DNA of 64,000 bases from Anolis sagrei (GCF_037176765.1 NC_090026.1:122412252-122476251), one strand, 5' to 3'. Positions 21,501-34,300 are shown, counted from the stretch's first letter. A program made the numbers and translations. The notes: a model not told the origin generated them from the letters alone.

Positions 21501-21731
21501 GGACCTCTCTTTCATAATAGTCCAGATATCTACCTCAACTTTGATAAGTTTTACTATAGGCCACAGCAACGCGTGGCAGGGCACAGCTAGTAATGTAAAT
21601 AAAACTAATTGCTTTATGGCTTCCATCCATCCAAGTGTTATTACCGCTGCAACAAAGTCTGCCAATGGCCAAGACCCTGCATCATGCTTGCATGGTATAC
21701 TTCCACTCTCATGTAGTTACATGCACCACAT

Positions 21732-21997
21732 AGGAGCCCCTGGTGGTGCAATGGGTTAAACCCTTGTGCCAGCAGGACCGCTGACTTAAAGGTCGGCAGT
21801 TTGAATCCAGGGAGTGGGGTGAGCTCCCGTCTGTCAGCTCTAGCTTCCTATGTGAGGACATGAGAGAAGCCTCCCACAGGATGGTAAAACATCAAAACAT
21901 CCTGGTGTCCCCTGGGCAGTGTTCTTGCAGACGGCCAATTCTCTCACACCAGAAGCAACTTGCAGTTTCTCAAGTTGCTACTGACATGAGAGAAAAA
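21732..21997 (+). mobile_element. tRNA-derived SINE, full-length
   Basis: A box GTGGTGCAATGGGTTAAAC, B box GGCAGTTTGAATCC, tail TCAAGTTGCTACTGACATGA. Perfect 13-bp duplication ACATGCACCACAT at 21719-21731 and 21998-22010. The segment after the B box (GGGAGTGGGGTGAGCTCCCG) is closer to the Sauria SINE head, so the copy looks recombinant between two SINE families. Confidence 0.85.
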
Positions 21998-22059
21998 ACA
22001 TGCACCACATCACTTTTCTGTTGAACACCAAGTGCATATCTACTAATACCAAGTGTATA

Positions 22060-23376
22060 TCTACTAGCAATTCCTAGACGACACAGCCGGACTTGATCCC
22101 AGATCACCTTCGATGCCAGCTTGACCAGGGCGGGTCAGCGCTGCTTGTGTTATTGGATCTCACAGCAGCATTTGACACAGTCGACCACAATATTTTGACC
22201 ACCGGCTTGCTGTTGCTGGAGTCAGGGGGACAGCTTTAAACTGGATGTCCTCCTTTCTTCACAACCGTGGACAGCGAGTGGAGAGGGGAGGCCTGGTCTC
22301 TGAGAGGTCCCCTCTATCTTGTGGGGTTCCTCAGGGGGCCATTCTCTCCCCTCTGTTGTTTAACATCTATATGCAACCACTTGCTCAGCTGGTTTGAGGT
22401 TTTGGGCTTGAGTGTTATCAGTACGCCGATGACACTCAGCTGGTGCTGAAGATGGAAGGCCGACCGGACTCTGTACCCGATTGTTTCCATCAGTGCCTCG
22501 AGGCCGTTACTGGATGGCTGTGTGCCAGCAGGTTGAGGGTGAATCCAGCAAAGACGGAGATCCTATGGCTGGGTCGACCGGGCAGTGGGAACATCCAGCT
22601 GCCTACCCTGGATGGCGAAGCGCTACGCCCGTCACCATTGGTAAAGAGTCTGGGAGTCCTTTTGGACCCTCTGCTGACGATGGAGGCCCAGGTATCCACC
22701 GTTAGAAGAACCGCCTTTTTTCATCTGCGGCAGGCCAGACAGCTGGCCCCCTCCCTGGCCAGGGACGACCTAGCTATGGTGATCCAGGCCACGGTCATCT
22801 CAAGACTGGACTACTGTAACGCCCTCTACATTGGCCTTCCTCTGTCGGTGATCCGGAAGCTCAAGCTGGTACAAACGCAGCTGCTCGGCTTCTTGCGGGA
22901 ATTCCGATGAGATGCCACATAACACCAATCTTACTACAGCTACATTGGTTACCCATTGAGCACCGGATCACTTTCAAAGTGATGGTACTCACCTTTAAGG
23001 CCTTGCATGGTCTGGGGCTGATGTATCTGAGGGACCACCTCACCCCCTACCAACCCCAGAGATCCCTCCGTTCTGAGGACCAAGATCTATTGGAAATTCC
23101 CAGTGTCAAGACCTTGTGTCTAACAGCAACCAGACGCAGAGCCTTCACAGCAGTGGCACCATCACTCTGGAATATTCTGCCACCTGAAGTCTGTGCCTTG
23201 CGGGACTTATCAGCTTTCCGCAGGGCATGTAAGACATACCTGTTTTGACAGGCTTTTAATGTTTGATATTGCCGTTTTTAAATTGTTTTTAATTGCTTAT
23301 AAATTTTGTTAGATTTTAGCCATTCTTGTAAGCTGCTCCGAGCCCCAGGGGAGTGGCGGCATATAAGTCCAAATAA

Positions 23377-23415
<39 letters not shown>

Positions 23416-23418
23416 ATA
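22060..23418 (+). mobile_element. L2-type LINE, 3' part of reverse transcriptase
   Basis: RT motifs appear in order: LLVLLDLTAAFDTVDHNIL near 22140, the GVPQG region near 22325, and YADDTQLVLKM at about 22420. Then NPAKTEILWLG, SLGVLLDPLLTME, RLDYCNALYIGLP, LHWLPIEHRITFKV and RRRAFTAVAPSLWN follow. The 155-codon stretch 22443-22910 is open, then the frame shifts into 22907-23248; earlier parts are spread over frames. The 3' end is GAGTGGCGGCATATAAGTCC and TAAA repeats. It is 5' truncated and inactive. Confidence 0.9.
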
Positions 23419-23428
23419 GTGTGCCTGC

Positions 23429-23754
23429 TTATGGTACACTTAAGTCACCCATAATTATCAAGCATTCGAAATATACAACTGCAAGTGAACTTGTTAGGAA
23501 AACTCTTAGCAATATGTCCACAAACGCACTTTGATATTGACTTAGAATTGTCTATACACCCTCATCCTTCCTTGAAAATCCTATCCTAATTTCCCTTACC
23601 TTGTCCATACCCAGCATTTTTAATTTTTAACTTAAATTATTACATTTGGCCTGCCATAGGTTTTTTAAATGCTGTATGTTTTGATATTGTTATTGCTTAT
23701 TGTATTTTTCTATTTTGAGTTTATTTTAACTGTTTTGTATTTATTATTATTTAT
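23429..23754. other. Unassigned intergenic sequence
   Basis: AT-rich, no gene or repeat recognised. Confidence 0.4.
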
Positions 23755-24212
23755 TTTATTTAAAAGTTTTATATACCGGCCTTCTCACCTCTCTTGAGGG
23801 ACTCAGACCGGTTTCCAACCATAATATCACATACAATCAATAAAACATCATAATACATATTACAGTAAAACATTAAAACAGCAATTACAATCAATAACTA
23901 TAATGGTCAGTCGTCACACTAAAATCGTTGCTCATCATCCTCCATCCATATCTCAGGGTGTTGGCTCACTCGTCAAATGCCTGTCTCCATAACCACGTCT
24001 TCACCCGTTTCCTAAATGTCAGGATAGAAGGGGTGGTTCTGATCTCCAATTTGAGAGAGTTGCAGAGTCGAGGGGCCACCACCGAGAAGGCCCTGTCCCT
24101 TGTCCCCACCAGACGCGCTTGCGAGGCCAGTGGACTGAGAGCAGGGCCTCTCCAGACGATCTTAATAATCTTGATGGTTCATAGGTGAGAATACGTTTGG
24201 AGAGGTAAACAG
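23755..24212 (-). mobile_element. L2 LINE 3' fragment
   Basis: TTATATACCGGCCTTCTCAC is the L2 3' UTR on the - strand; the ORF end around 24060-24150 corresponds to AFSVVAPRLWN. It abuts another L2 3' end in the opposite orientation. Confidence 0.8.
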
Positions 24213-24335
24213 GGATTATTGATTATTGTTATTGCTTTTGTTTATTGATGTGTTGTGGCTTGGCCTCATGTAAGCCGCACCGAGTCCCTTGGGGAGATGG
24301 TAGTGGGGTACAAATAAAGTTTTATTACTATTTAT
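24213..24335 (+). mobile_element. L2 LINE 3' tip
   Basis: GCCGCACCGAGTCCCTTGGG, then GGGGTACAAATAAAG and TTTTATTACTATTTATTG: an L2 3' end in + orientation, tail-to-tail with the preceding fragment. Confidence 0.7.
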
Positions 24336-24803
24336 TGTTACATGTGGAAATCTGCTTACACAACCATTCTCTGATGCAAAACAATTAAAAAATAATTTGA
24401 AACAATACAACTGCATGCATAAGGAAACTTAAACAGATCTATGACAATGAAGAGGATTCAGCCATGTTTGTTAAATCTCCTTCCAACCAATAACACTGAA
24501 AAAGCAATTTAAACAAGTCTGTCGTGTATTTATGTGATGAAAATTGGCCTTTTTATTGGTTGTGATTCCATTATGCAAGACAGAGATTGAAAACAGGAGA
24601 TGTTCCAAGTCCAAGCACAACAGATTTACAAGAGACAGGATGGAAAGAAAAAAACTTTTTCAAAAATTGACAGCTCAACACACTTGGGCCCGTATTTCCC
24701 AGAACAGACAATATCAATGCTAATTCAAACAGGAACCCATGCAGAAATTTCCATTTGCGGCTTTTAAATAAAACTGGTTATTGTGACAGGATGTGAACTG
24801 AGT

Positions 24804-24809
24804 TTTATT
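24804..24809 (-). terminator. Candidate NUB1 polyadenylation signal
   Basis: TTTATT on the + strand (AATAAA on the transcript strand) lies 393 bases beyond the NUB1 stop. Other TTTATT hexamers exist nearby, for example at about 24550, so the site is only a candidate. Confidence 0.35.
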
Positions 24810-25201
24810 ATCTGCTATTTAAATAGATTGATTCACACCAATATATATATATATAGAATCTCTATATAAAAATATGTCTGGAAATATTTTTGTTCTACAG
24901 TTGACATTATTCTCCAGTGTTGCTCTAAATAACAACCAGATAATAACAGATTTTACACAAACCAATGTTTCAAAATTATGCAACTGAATGAACTTAAGGC
25001 ATTTGGCAAAATGACAGAATCAGACATACTTGGAATCCAAGTATTAAAAGTCCAAGGTTCCAGTCTAGACTAAATCAGGATCATCAGGACTAAACTGACC
25101 CATTGGTTTCAGTGGGACTTACATGCAACTAAACCATATCTGAACTAGAGCAGAAACAATGCTGGTGCAGATAAATGTGACCGGAGCCTTTAAGAGTCTG
25201 T

Positions 25202-25374
25202 CTACTTGGACTGTATTTGCAGGTTTCGAATATACGAGAGGTATTCGTTGATGACAACTTCTTCCTCTTCCAGAGTTAAGTCCAAGTAATCTTCTTCATG
25301 TTCTGGAATATCCTCTAGGATTTCGTTGACAACTTCTGCGTCCATGTCTTCATCTGTTGAGGCTCCAGACGTAC
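25202..25374 (-). CDS. NUB1: NUB1 coding exon 14 (C-terminus)
   Basis: Acceptor CTCTAG on the - strand. Codes [20 protein letters not shown] through a strongly acidic tail to NLQIQSK and TAG. The last residues differ from the human tail, while the [12 protein letters not shown] core is kept. Confidence 0.96.
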
Positions 25375-28300
25375 CTAGAGATAAGGAAGAAATGCAGTGC
25401 ACAAATGCAGACAAGGTCTTTTATTCACACATGCAACAATTTACTTAAACCATAAGGGCCAACTGGTCTAATCCCAATCTTCCATGAAGGGATATACAAC
25501 TAGAGCACTCCTTAAAGAGATATCCATCCAGCCTCTGTTGGTGTTGGAAATAGCAACCTTCTCAAGCCTCCACTAGTTATTTGTTATGTATATAATTGCT
25601 TAATGTATTATATATGTGTGTATTGGTTTGCAATCTTACCTTGACTCTGTTATAGGAGGGGCTGCAGACCATGTGATCAGATCTGGGTTTGTTCAGGGAT
25701 CTGACTCCATTTTAGACTTTGGATGCCTTTATACTTCAGTAGCAACAATAGTATAGTTTAGGCTTCAATGCAGGAACACTTTGTTTTGGACTTCAGTACC
25801 AACAGTATGCTATACAGAAGCAATTAGACTCCATTGGACTTACAGATTCGACAGAGACTCTATTAGACTCTCAAAACAGAGAGAAGCTTTTGACTATGGA
25901 CTATTGATTCTAAAAACGATGCCCTGTGTTATCAACACAGAGAAATTACTTCAAATCTACTTGTAACTGGACTGATTAGCAAAGTATTGTATATTCCGGA
26001 ATACTAGACAACTTTTTAGGTATGTAAAACCTTATAAAATTTTGGAGGTCGTCTAGTACGCTGGGTAGAAAATTAAAATAATAATAAAATTACAAAAATT
26101 ACTCCTCCTCCTCCTCCTCCTCCTCTGCCGTCTTGTCTCATGGTGGTCTCCCGGGCAGGCTCCCCGTCCTTCCTCTCTTCCTGGCTGCCTTCCTTGCTCA
26201 GTCCCAAGCCTCTCCCTTGTTGGCGCCGAGGCCCCTGGGCTGCTTTCCGCGCTTCTCAGGCCGCTCTCCTTCCTGGCTAGGCCTCACGAGAAGCACCTCT
26301 TCTCCCGCGAGACGTTGTCTCGCTAGAGAAAAGGTGCTTCTCACGAGGCCTGGCCAAGAAAGAGAGCGGCCTGAGCAAAAGGGCCTCCTGCGCTGGTCAG
26401 GCCGCTCTCCTTCTTCCTGGCCAGACCTTGCAAGAAGCGCCTCTTCACCCGCGAGACATCTTTGTCTCGCGGGAGAAGAGGCGCTTCTCGCGGGGCTGGG
26501 AGGCAGAGACGCCATGGCAGCGGAGTGGGGGCAGGAAGGAGGAGAGCAGCCTGAGCAGCGGAGTCATCTTAAACGGCGAGTATATCCCCAACTCTCTGTT
26601 TTGTGTCTTAAAGTTGGGGGGTTGTCTTATAGCCCCAGTCGTGTTGTACCCCGGAATATACGGTACCTGTATGTGGAATGTTCCCTCATTTATTGCAGGT
26701 GTTATGTTCCAAGACTACCCACAATAAGTGAAAATCCGTGAAGTAGGGACGCTCCTCTTTCCCCCTCTCTCCCTTCCTCCTGCCCCCCTCCCCTTGCACA
26801 CCACACTTCCTGCTGATTCCTACTCGTGAGCCTGTCTCCCCCTCCCCTCCTCCTCTTCCCCCTCTTCCTTCCTCAAAGCAAGCAAGCCCTCCTCCTCCAC
26901 TTCCCCCTCCTCCTTCCCCACAAAACAGCGAGTCCGCAATATGCGAACTGCAAAGTAGCAAGGGAACACTGTACATTAAGTTTGTGAGTAAACCAACTAT
27001 ATTATTTTTAAAGAACTCTTTTGTCTCTTGAGAGCATGAATTAAAGGCAAATATATTTTAAAGGAGAGTAGAGGTTTTTTGGGCAACTTCAAGGAACACT
27101 TCTGAAACTCTGAATATATGTTTTTGTGCATTGGCATGTCTTTGTCCCTAGCAGTTCAAAGAGATATCTAGGTACATCAGTTTAACAGCTGAGAAACCTA
27201 GTTGCCTGGCAAGAATGCATGAATGCCATTTTCCAAAAAGGTTGACTCTTAACAGGTCATGCTTTTACCAAGAGGTTATGGCTTCATTTCTCAAAAAAAT
27301 GTAATTTTTGCCTTTCCAAAGATCATAAAATCTCCAAAAGGTTCTGGAGATTTCCATTTTCCAAAAGTCTAAAGACCTCCAAAGGAAGAGTGTGCCCCCC
27401 TCCCCATTGCTATTCCACCACTGAACAGCTATATTCTTCCCAATGTTTATGTAGAATTGTTTTTTTTTTTTTTAGCTTGGACTCACTGGATTGTTTTCCA
27501 GTCCATAGAGCAACGGAAAACGACCTGGAGGGCTGTAGTATGCCCATGCCTGAGCTAAATATACTAAACTCTTGAAGTCCACAGGGCTTTCCAGATACTT
27601 TATCATATTGACTGCCCTTTTTAGACATGTTTAGCTTTGTTAATACTCTTATTATACTGTGTATACCCACTGAGAGCACTCTCCCTTTTTTCTCTTTTAC
27701 CTGCAGAGTCAGTTGGAGAATCTTTGGATGAACTGGATTCATCCGACGGAGTGGTGGTCTCTGAAGAGGCCTGCAAATCAGGCGGGAGAACTCCCCCGTA
27801 ATGGGCCAGCGTCTGTGCAGCCAGCTGAATGTTGCCTTTGAATACTTTCAGAGCTTGTTTTGCTATCTCTGGATTAAATCCCATGTACACCAACTACACA
27901 AAACAAAGGCAAAGAAGAGGTACAGGTTGCTGTAGGTGATCACAAAATAAATCCCCCCTCCCCTTTCCTCCAAGTGGATCAGGGCCATATTTTCACCCTG
28001 AAAAGTTCTATGAACTAAGTTGGGCTGGAAGAAAAAGATCAATCGCTTAAGGCTTCTGACTGAGCTTTACAACTACACAGAAATTCAAAGGTGGTTTCCT
28101 CGCATCTAGCTCTAAGATTGTAACCAAGCTTTTAGTTCAGGCATGGACAAACTTTGGCCCTCCAGGTGTTCTGGACTTCAACTCCCACAATTCCTATCAG
28201 CGGCTGTTAGGAATTGTGGGAGTTGCACCTGGAGGGCCGAAGTTTGCCCATGCCTGCAATATTGTGAGACAGAAGGCTACCCCTGTTGACTTTGTTCTGG

Positions 28301-31300
28301 AACCCATTCTGATGCAAGTCCTATCCTTCTTTGGTCCCTGTGTCTATCTGTAGATTCTGCACACACAAATGTTTAATCAAAAGAAGACTGTCTGCAGGAA
28401 AGAAGAGGACTATAGCCAATAGCTGGATCCATCAAATAACACAAAGAAGCAACGGAGTTATTACGTGTCAACTTATTCAATAAGGAGTCCCCAGTGGAGC
28501 AGTGGGTTAAACCGCTGACAAAGAAACAACAAGAAATGACAAAGAAACAACAAGAAATACTTTTTACCCACAAGCATTAAGAAATTACATGTATTAGAAA
28601 CCAATACTTTCTCATTACTTTATTTTCCAGATCACCAGACTGGGCCACAGCAATGCGTAGCAGGGAACAGCTACTACATTATAACTGTATTCTCAGTTCT
28701 GACACTATAAATAAAATAATCACCCAGCTCTCTATTTTTCCTATCTCTCTCTTTCTCTATCTGCCTCCCTCCCTCCCATCTTGTTTTGTCTGAATACCTT
28801 GTTAGCCCTGAGTCACTGTAACGGAGTGCATGCATAACCCCCTCCTCTCCTCTCCAAATATACTCAACGGTCAAGACTTACCTGATCAACACTTTCCTGA
28901 AGGACATGAAACTGATCTCCAGGATCATCATCATCTGGCAAAAGTAACTGGGGGTTGTCAAGCATAAGCTAGGACAAGAAATGATAGCATGTATAGATAT
29001 AGATCTGTATAAAACATAATCACAGCTTTATTTCCAGCCCTCAACATGGAAATTTTTTTATCACAGCTATTACATGCTGGGACACTTTTTCCACTGAACT
29101 ATTCAACACAATTTCAAAATTCCTTTGTGGTCACTTAACGTATTTATGACATTATTATGATTTTTTGCTTTGTCATGTCCCACTAGCTAAGAATGCTAGA
29201 GTAGGCATGAGCAAACTTTGGCCCTCCAGGTGTTTTGGACTTCAACTCCCACAATTCCTAACGGCCTACAGGCCGTTAGGAATTGTGGGAGTTGGTCCAA
29301 AACACCTGGAGGGCTGAAGTTTGCTCATGTCTGTGCTAGAGCCTACCATTCAGTTAGTCACTATTATTTATTTATTTATTATTTAGAGCTTTTATAACCC
29401 GGTCTTCTCAACCTCCGAAGAGGGACTCAGGCCGGCTAACAACAGGCAACTCATCCACAAATAAGCTAAAATATATTAATATCATAATACTTTAATACGT
29501 AGTCACTACTCTTTGCTCAACCATCTAGAACTCTTTAATACTCCCTGTTCCTTATATGAACATCTATAGCTGGAATAAGCTTGTTTTATTTGGCTGTTCT
29601 TGATGCAGGAAGATGAGATGTTCAAAATACTGCACAGAAGTAAATTTAATTCTACAGGAATCTTACTCATCAGCTCCAACTGACATTTTTAACAATATGA
29701 AAAGGCAGAAATATCATCTGGCCAGGCCTAAGAAAATAATAGTTTTTGAGAAAAAGAATAAGCTTTGTTTCCAATGGATGCAGCATTACAAAAGAGCACT
29801 TACCTTAACAGCTTGTTCAAGGTCTCCTTTTGCCTGATGAAGGGCTTCTCTAGCAGCTCGCTCCGAATAGCCCATGCTCTTCAAGGAGTTTATATCCTCT
29901 ATCCGCTTTCGCCTTTTCGCTCTCTCTTCCCTCCTTATTTGAGCCTTCTCCTGCAGCAATATGACAAAGAAGTGCTCCAGATTATGCTAGGAGATCAACA
30001 TGTGGAACGGCAATACCATGCAACTGAATGCAGAATCAAATGTGCAACTGAAAGAGTGCTCATTTCAGCAACATCAGTGGAGAATGCACACCTGCAAACA
30101 CAAGAGCTCCATAAGCACAACTCTGCTTCCAAACCTTGAACTGAATGTAGTTTTTTGTGCACCTCACAAAAAATTACAAATTGCTTCTGCAGGGGACCTT
30201 ATATGTGTAAGACACTGAAGGCATTCATGTTTCTTTACAAAGAAGTTGACTGAAAGCTGAGATCTCAAAATATCTATCCTAGGCATGGGCTGGCTTGGGT
30301 CCTCCAGGTGTTTTGGACTTCAACCCCCACAATTACTGGCTGTTAGGAATTGTGGGAGTTGAAGTCCAAAACACCTGGAGGGCCCAAGTTTGCCCAGGCC
30401 TGATCTATGGTCATAGTTCTGAAGTTTGAGATTTTTCTCCCCCCAAAAGGTCCTTTTTCCAAGAGATTTCATATGTGTATTATTTTAAATGACCAAAATT
30501 CAGCATGAACCTGAAACCATTTCTCATTCTAGAGATATAATGATTAATGCTTTGAGCACAAAAATGAATCATGCAATAACACATTAAGTGCAAGATGCAG
30601 CAACTGGATTACCAATTGGACAGCTGCTGATGAAAACCATATACAGCAGGCTCTCCACTTTTGTCAGGGTTAAGGGTGCAGGATTCTCACAAAAGTGGGG
30701 GGAAACTGCATGTAAAACACTTTTTTGCCTCAATGAACACCCCTCTAGGAATCTCTAGGTTCTCCAGGAGGATTTATGGTTAACTTTTGCCAGAAGGTGA
30801 CCAAAGGGAGGCTTAGGAAGCCCTGAAGTCGTATTCTCTCTAAGAATTTTTCCATCCTCCAGCATGACTCTATGGTCGGTTTCTAGCAAAAGTTAGCCAT
30901 AAAGTTGTACTGAAAGACCTAGAGATTCCTAAAGAGAATATATTAATCTAATTAATATATTAATACACACATATATATAGAATAGAGGAGATAAATTATA
31001 TTAATATATTACTAAATATAATTAATCTACTCTATTCTGCCTTGGTCAGAACACACCTGGAATATTGTGTCAAATTCTGGGTACCACAATTGAAGGGAGA
31101 TGTTGACAAGCTGGAATGTGTCCAGAGAGGGTGACTCAAATGATCAAGAGTCTGGAGAACAAGCCCTATGAGGAGTAGCTTAAAGAGCTGAGCATGTTTA
31201 GCCTGCAGCAGAGAAGGCTGAGAGGAAACATGATGAGGGCAATGTATAAATATGTGAGGGGGAGTCAAAGACAGGAGGGAGCAAGCTTGCTTTCTGCTGC

Positions 31301-34300
31301 CCTGGAGACTAGGACGCAGAACAATGGCTTCAAAATACAGGAAAGGAGATTCCACCTGAACATTAGGAAGAACTTCTTAACTGTGAGAGAGAGCTGTTCA
31401 GCAATGGAACTCTTTTCCCCAGAGTGTGGTGGAGGCGCCTTCTTTGGAGTCTTTTAAGCAGAAGCTGGATGGCCACCTGTCGGGAGTGCTTTGAATGCAA
31501 TTTTCCTGTTTCTTAGCTGAAAGGGATTGTACTAGATGGCCAACGATGTCTCTTCCAACTCTATGATTCTATGAATGCACCAATAACAACATGTAACAAA
31601 ATTTATTTCCTGTTCAATTGTGTGGTGCTTTGAAAGTAGTTGATATCCTTCAGAAACTTTTTTTTGTGGCTGCCACAAACTATGTTGAATTGGTTGAGAC
31701 TCTGTGAGATATTTAGTGAATAACCAAAGCAAAATGTGCTGCAGTTTAATAACTTTTCCCATTTTTTTGTAATGATAGAACCCATTAGGAAATTACATTT
31801 ACTTTTCTTTTTTGTTTTTTTCCCCTTTAGACATTGTTATGTTATGTTATTTTCTCTTGTGAAATTACTAATAAAAATCATTTGAAAAAAAATCATTTGA
31901 AAAAAAAAGGAAATGACATTTATAACCCAGGAACAAAAATGGTGTTACATAGTGTAATCAAAATCTACAAAACTTAAACCTACCGATGTGGAAGGTTGAC
32001 TGTAATGCTGATTTTCTAAAGGCTGTTGAGAAATTACTGGACTGAGTGCAAGGTGCTACTTATAATTTTAAAGGCCTAAAAGACTTAGAAAACTGGTTCT
32101 TTGAAGGAAGGTCTTGCTCATTATCTGGCTGCTCAAGGACTAAAATATGTTTAGGATACTAAAGGAAAGATGTTCTTCTCTTATGTCCCCCCTCAATGAG
32201 TGGCTTCCATTAGTGGGACACATCCTTTGTGTCCCACTAATGGAAGCCACTCATTGAGGGGGGACATAAGAGAAGAACATCTTTCCTTTAGTATCCTAAA
32301 TACAGAAACACCTTCCCCATAGAGGCCTAAATCCTACTAGCATCAGTTTCATTTTGGGACCAAGCATTACATCCCTTTTTGCTGAATGCTTTTGGGGGTT
32401 AATTACTACCTCCAGATCTGTACACATGAGCTGTTCCCAGCTGTTTTTTAGCTATTTGATTTTAAGTGGCTCTTGTGAATTGTGGCATTACAGCAATTGG
32501 TGATATTTATTATTTCCTTACATTCCACACATTGCCTCATCCCCAACAATACAAAAATACATCCTTATGGGTAAAGCATGACACTATACCTCTCTTCTGT
32601 TGGAAATATGACTAGCTGCATGATCCACATTCCCATCACAGGCACGGAGACCAAGACGAGCTTCCTGAGCAGAGAAGCCCAGAAGTAACAAGCTGTTGAT
32701 CTTTTCTGGGTCGATGCATAGCTCCTGAAACAAGCCATGAGCCTGCAAAGAGAAAGACAAGGACATGAAGCAGGAGGAGCCTATAGACTAGGCATTGGCA
32801 AATTTCGGCTGTTAGGAATTCTGAAAGTTGAAGTCCAAAACATCAGAAGGGCTGAAGTTTGCCTGTGTCTGCTATAGACTCCTTAGGAAGGAGAAAATTA
32901 TGCAATATGATCCTATGTGCTCTTGTGTACAATTGAGATACCTCCCATGTTTCATAACAGGCTTGCAACATTAAGTGCTGATTCTGATTAAGAATTATAC
33001 CCTGTGTTCTCAACACAGAGAAACTACATCCTATCTATAACTGAACTTCAATAAGAAATATGCCTGTATGCTAAATTAATACAATATGTTTATGAGTAAA
33101 CAAGGCACAAGACTTTCTTTTGTCTTTGAGTGCCTATTTTTAAACTAAGAGTATATGTTTTTGGCAACTGCAATTTCAACTTCAACTTCAAAGAAACATT
33201 TTAAAACTCTGCTAGCTAAGTATATGTTTTTTTTGTGTGTGTGCGCAGTGGCATGGCTTTGTCCCTGGCAGTTCAAAGACATGGTTTATCAGTTCAACAG
33301 CTGTGTGCCATTACAAGAATGCTTGTGAATATCACTTTTTCAAAGGGTTGACTTCTAACAAGGCCATGCCTTTCCTTGACTAGTGGTTTTCAAAAGGTGG
33401 TCTGCAGATGTTCATGGAGATTCACATATGCCAAAAGGATCTGACATCATTTTTTCCTTTCGAAAAGTTTATGAATGCCATTTTCCCCCCAAAAATATAT
33501 ATAAACATACCTTCTGAAGATGTTCAGCAGCTTCTCTTTCTCTGCCATTATGATAATGACTTATTCCTTGAAGCAAATAAAGCCTCAGAAATAAAGCCTT
33601 TTCTCTCCCGGAACTTCCCTAAAGGGTAAGAAAAGTATTTACAAATGGGTCAGATTCAAAGACCTAACAAAGACAGTTTTATTTACTGAAGAGCTTACAA
33701 AACCTACATGCACCCGCACAAGCGAGAAAGAGTGAAAAGGGTAGGATCCCAAAGTAAGAAAGCAAGCAAAAAATGATGATCAGGTATATACATGGAACAA
33801 CATTCAAGCTCTGACCCTGCTCTGATCTCTTGGAATTTTGAAGAAATGAAGCAATGACATTTACTTTCTCTAGATAGGAAGAGGCAATTGCAATGGAATC
33901 CAGTTCCAAAATAGACCTCAATATAAGTATCATACAGGAAACGACAAAGCAGACATTTGAGCAATAATCTAAAACAGCTAGATATGAAATCTGATCAGTA
34001 GAGAATGAGTCCAACTGGACCAAAATAAAATGCACTTGCCACGTTTTGTATCTATTCTGCGGGTTTTTCTCACAATAGATTTCTCAGGTTTTAAAGTTCT
34101 AAATGTCAAGGACATTTGTAAAAAACAGAAACACCCAGAGAAAGGACAGTCTCTTTGGCCTACCTTTATAGTGACCAGCCTTTCATGGTTCTCTCCGTAA
34201 CACCTTCTGAAGCAATCGTGGGCTGCAAGGAGTTTCTTCTCAGCATCGTCCAGGCAGTCCAGCTGTCCTAAGTGGAAGTAGCCCCAGACAATGTCCAGCT

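Larger units (their letters stand above)
19981..21590 (+). mobile_element. Non-autonomous Helitron with tandem-repeat cargo
   Basis: Starts TCTATATATATAAATTTG after an A and ends CACAGCTAG before a T, the Helitron insertion pattern. The hairpin GCCAC-AGCAACGC-GTGGC lies nine bases before CTAG. In between are a three-fold 129-bp repeat, a GC-rich block, a C/A-rich minisatellite and a long purine tract. No Rep/helicase sequence is present. Other 3' ends of the family lie at 28674, 50521 and 51206. Confidence 0.8.
25575..27290. repeat. Unclassified dispersed repeat, interrupted
   Basis: 25575-25984 and 26975-27290 appear to be two halves of one repeat split by two DNA elements. A second, shorter copy at about 32985-33385 matches both halves (CCCTGTGTT-TCAACACAGAGAAA, then TGGCATG-CTTTGTCCCT and GCAGTTCAAAGA). 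That copy lacks the insert, which supports the reading. The family could be a solo LTR or another non-coding element; I could not define its ends. Confidence 0.5.

Noticed and set aside
20181-21665. Long open frames on both strands (up to about 220 codons) rich in His/Thr/Pro, Lys/Glu or Phe/Pro/Ser
   Set aside because: They are produced by C/A-rich minisatellite and GGAA tracts, with no domain and no codon structure.
26133-26741. 202-codon frame on + strand
   Set aside because: It runs through two inverted hairpins of a DNA element; the protein is internally mirrored and resembles nothing known.
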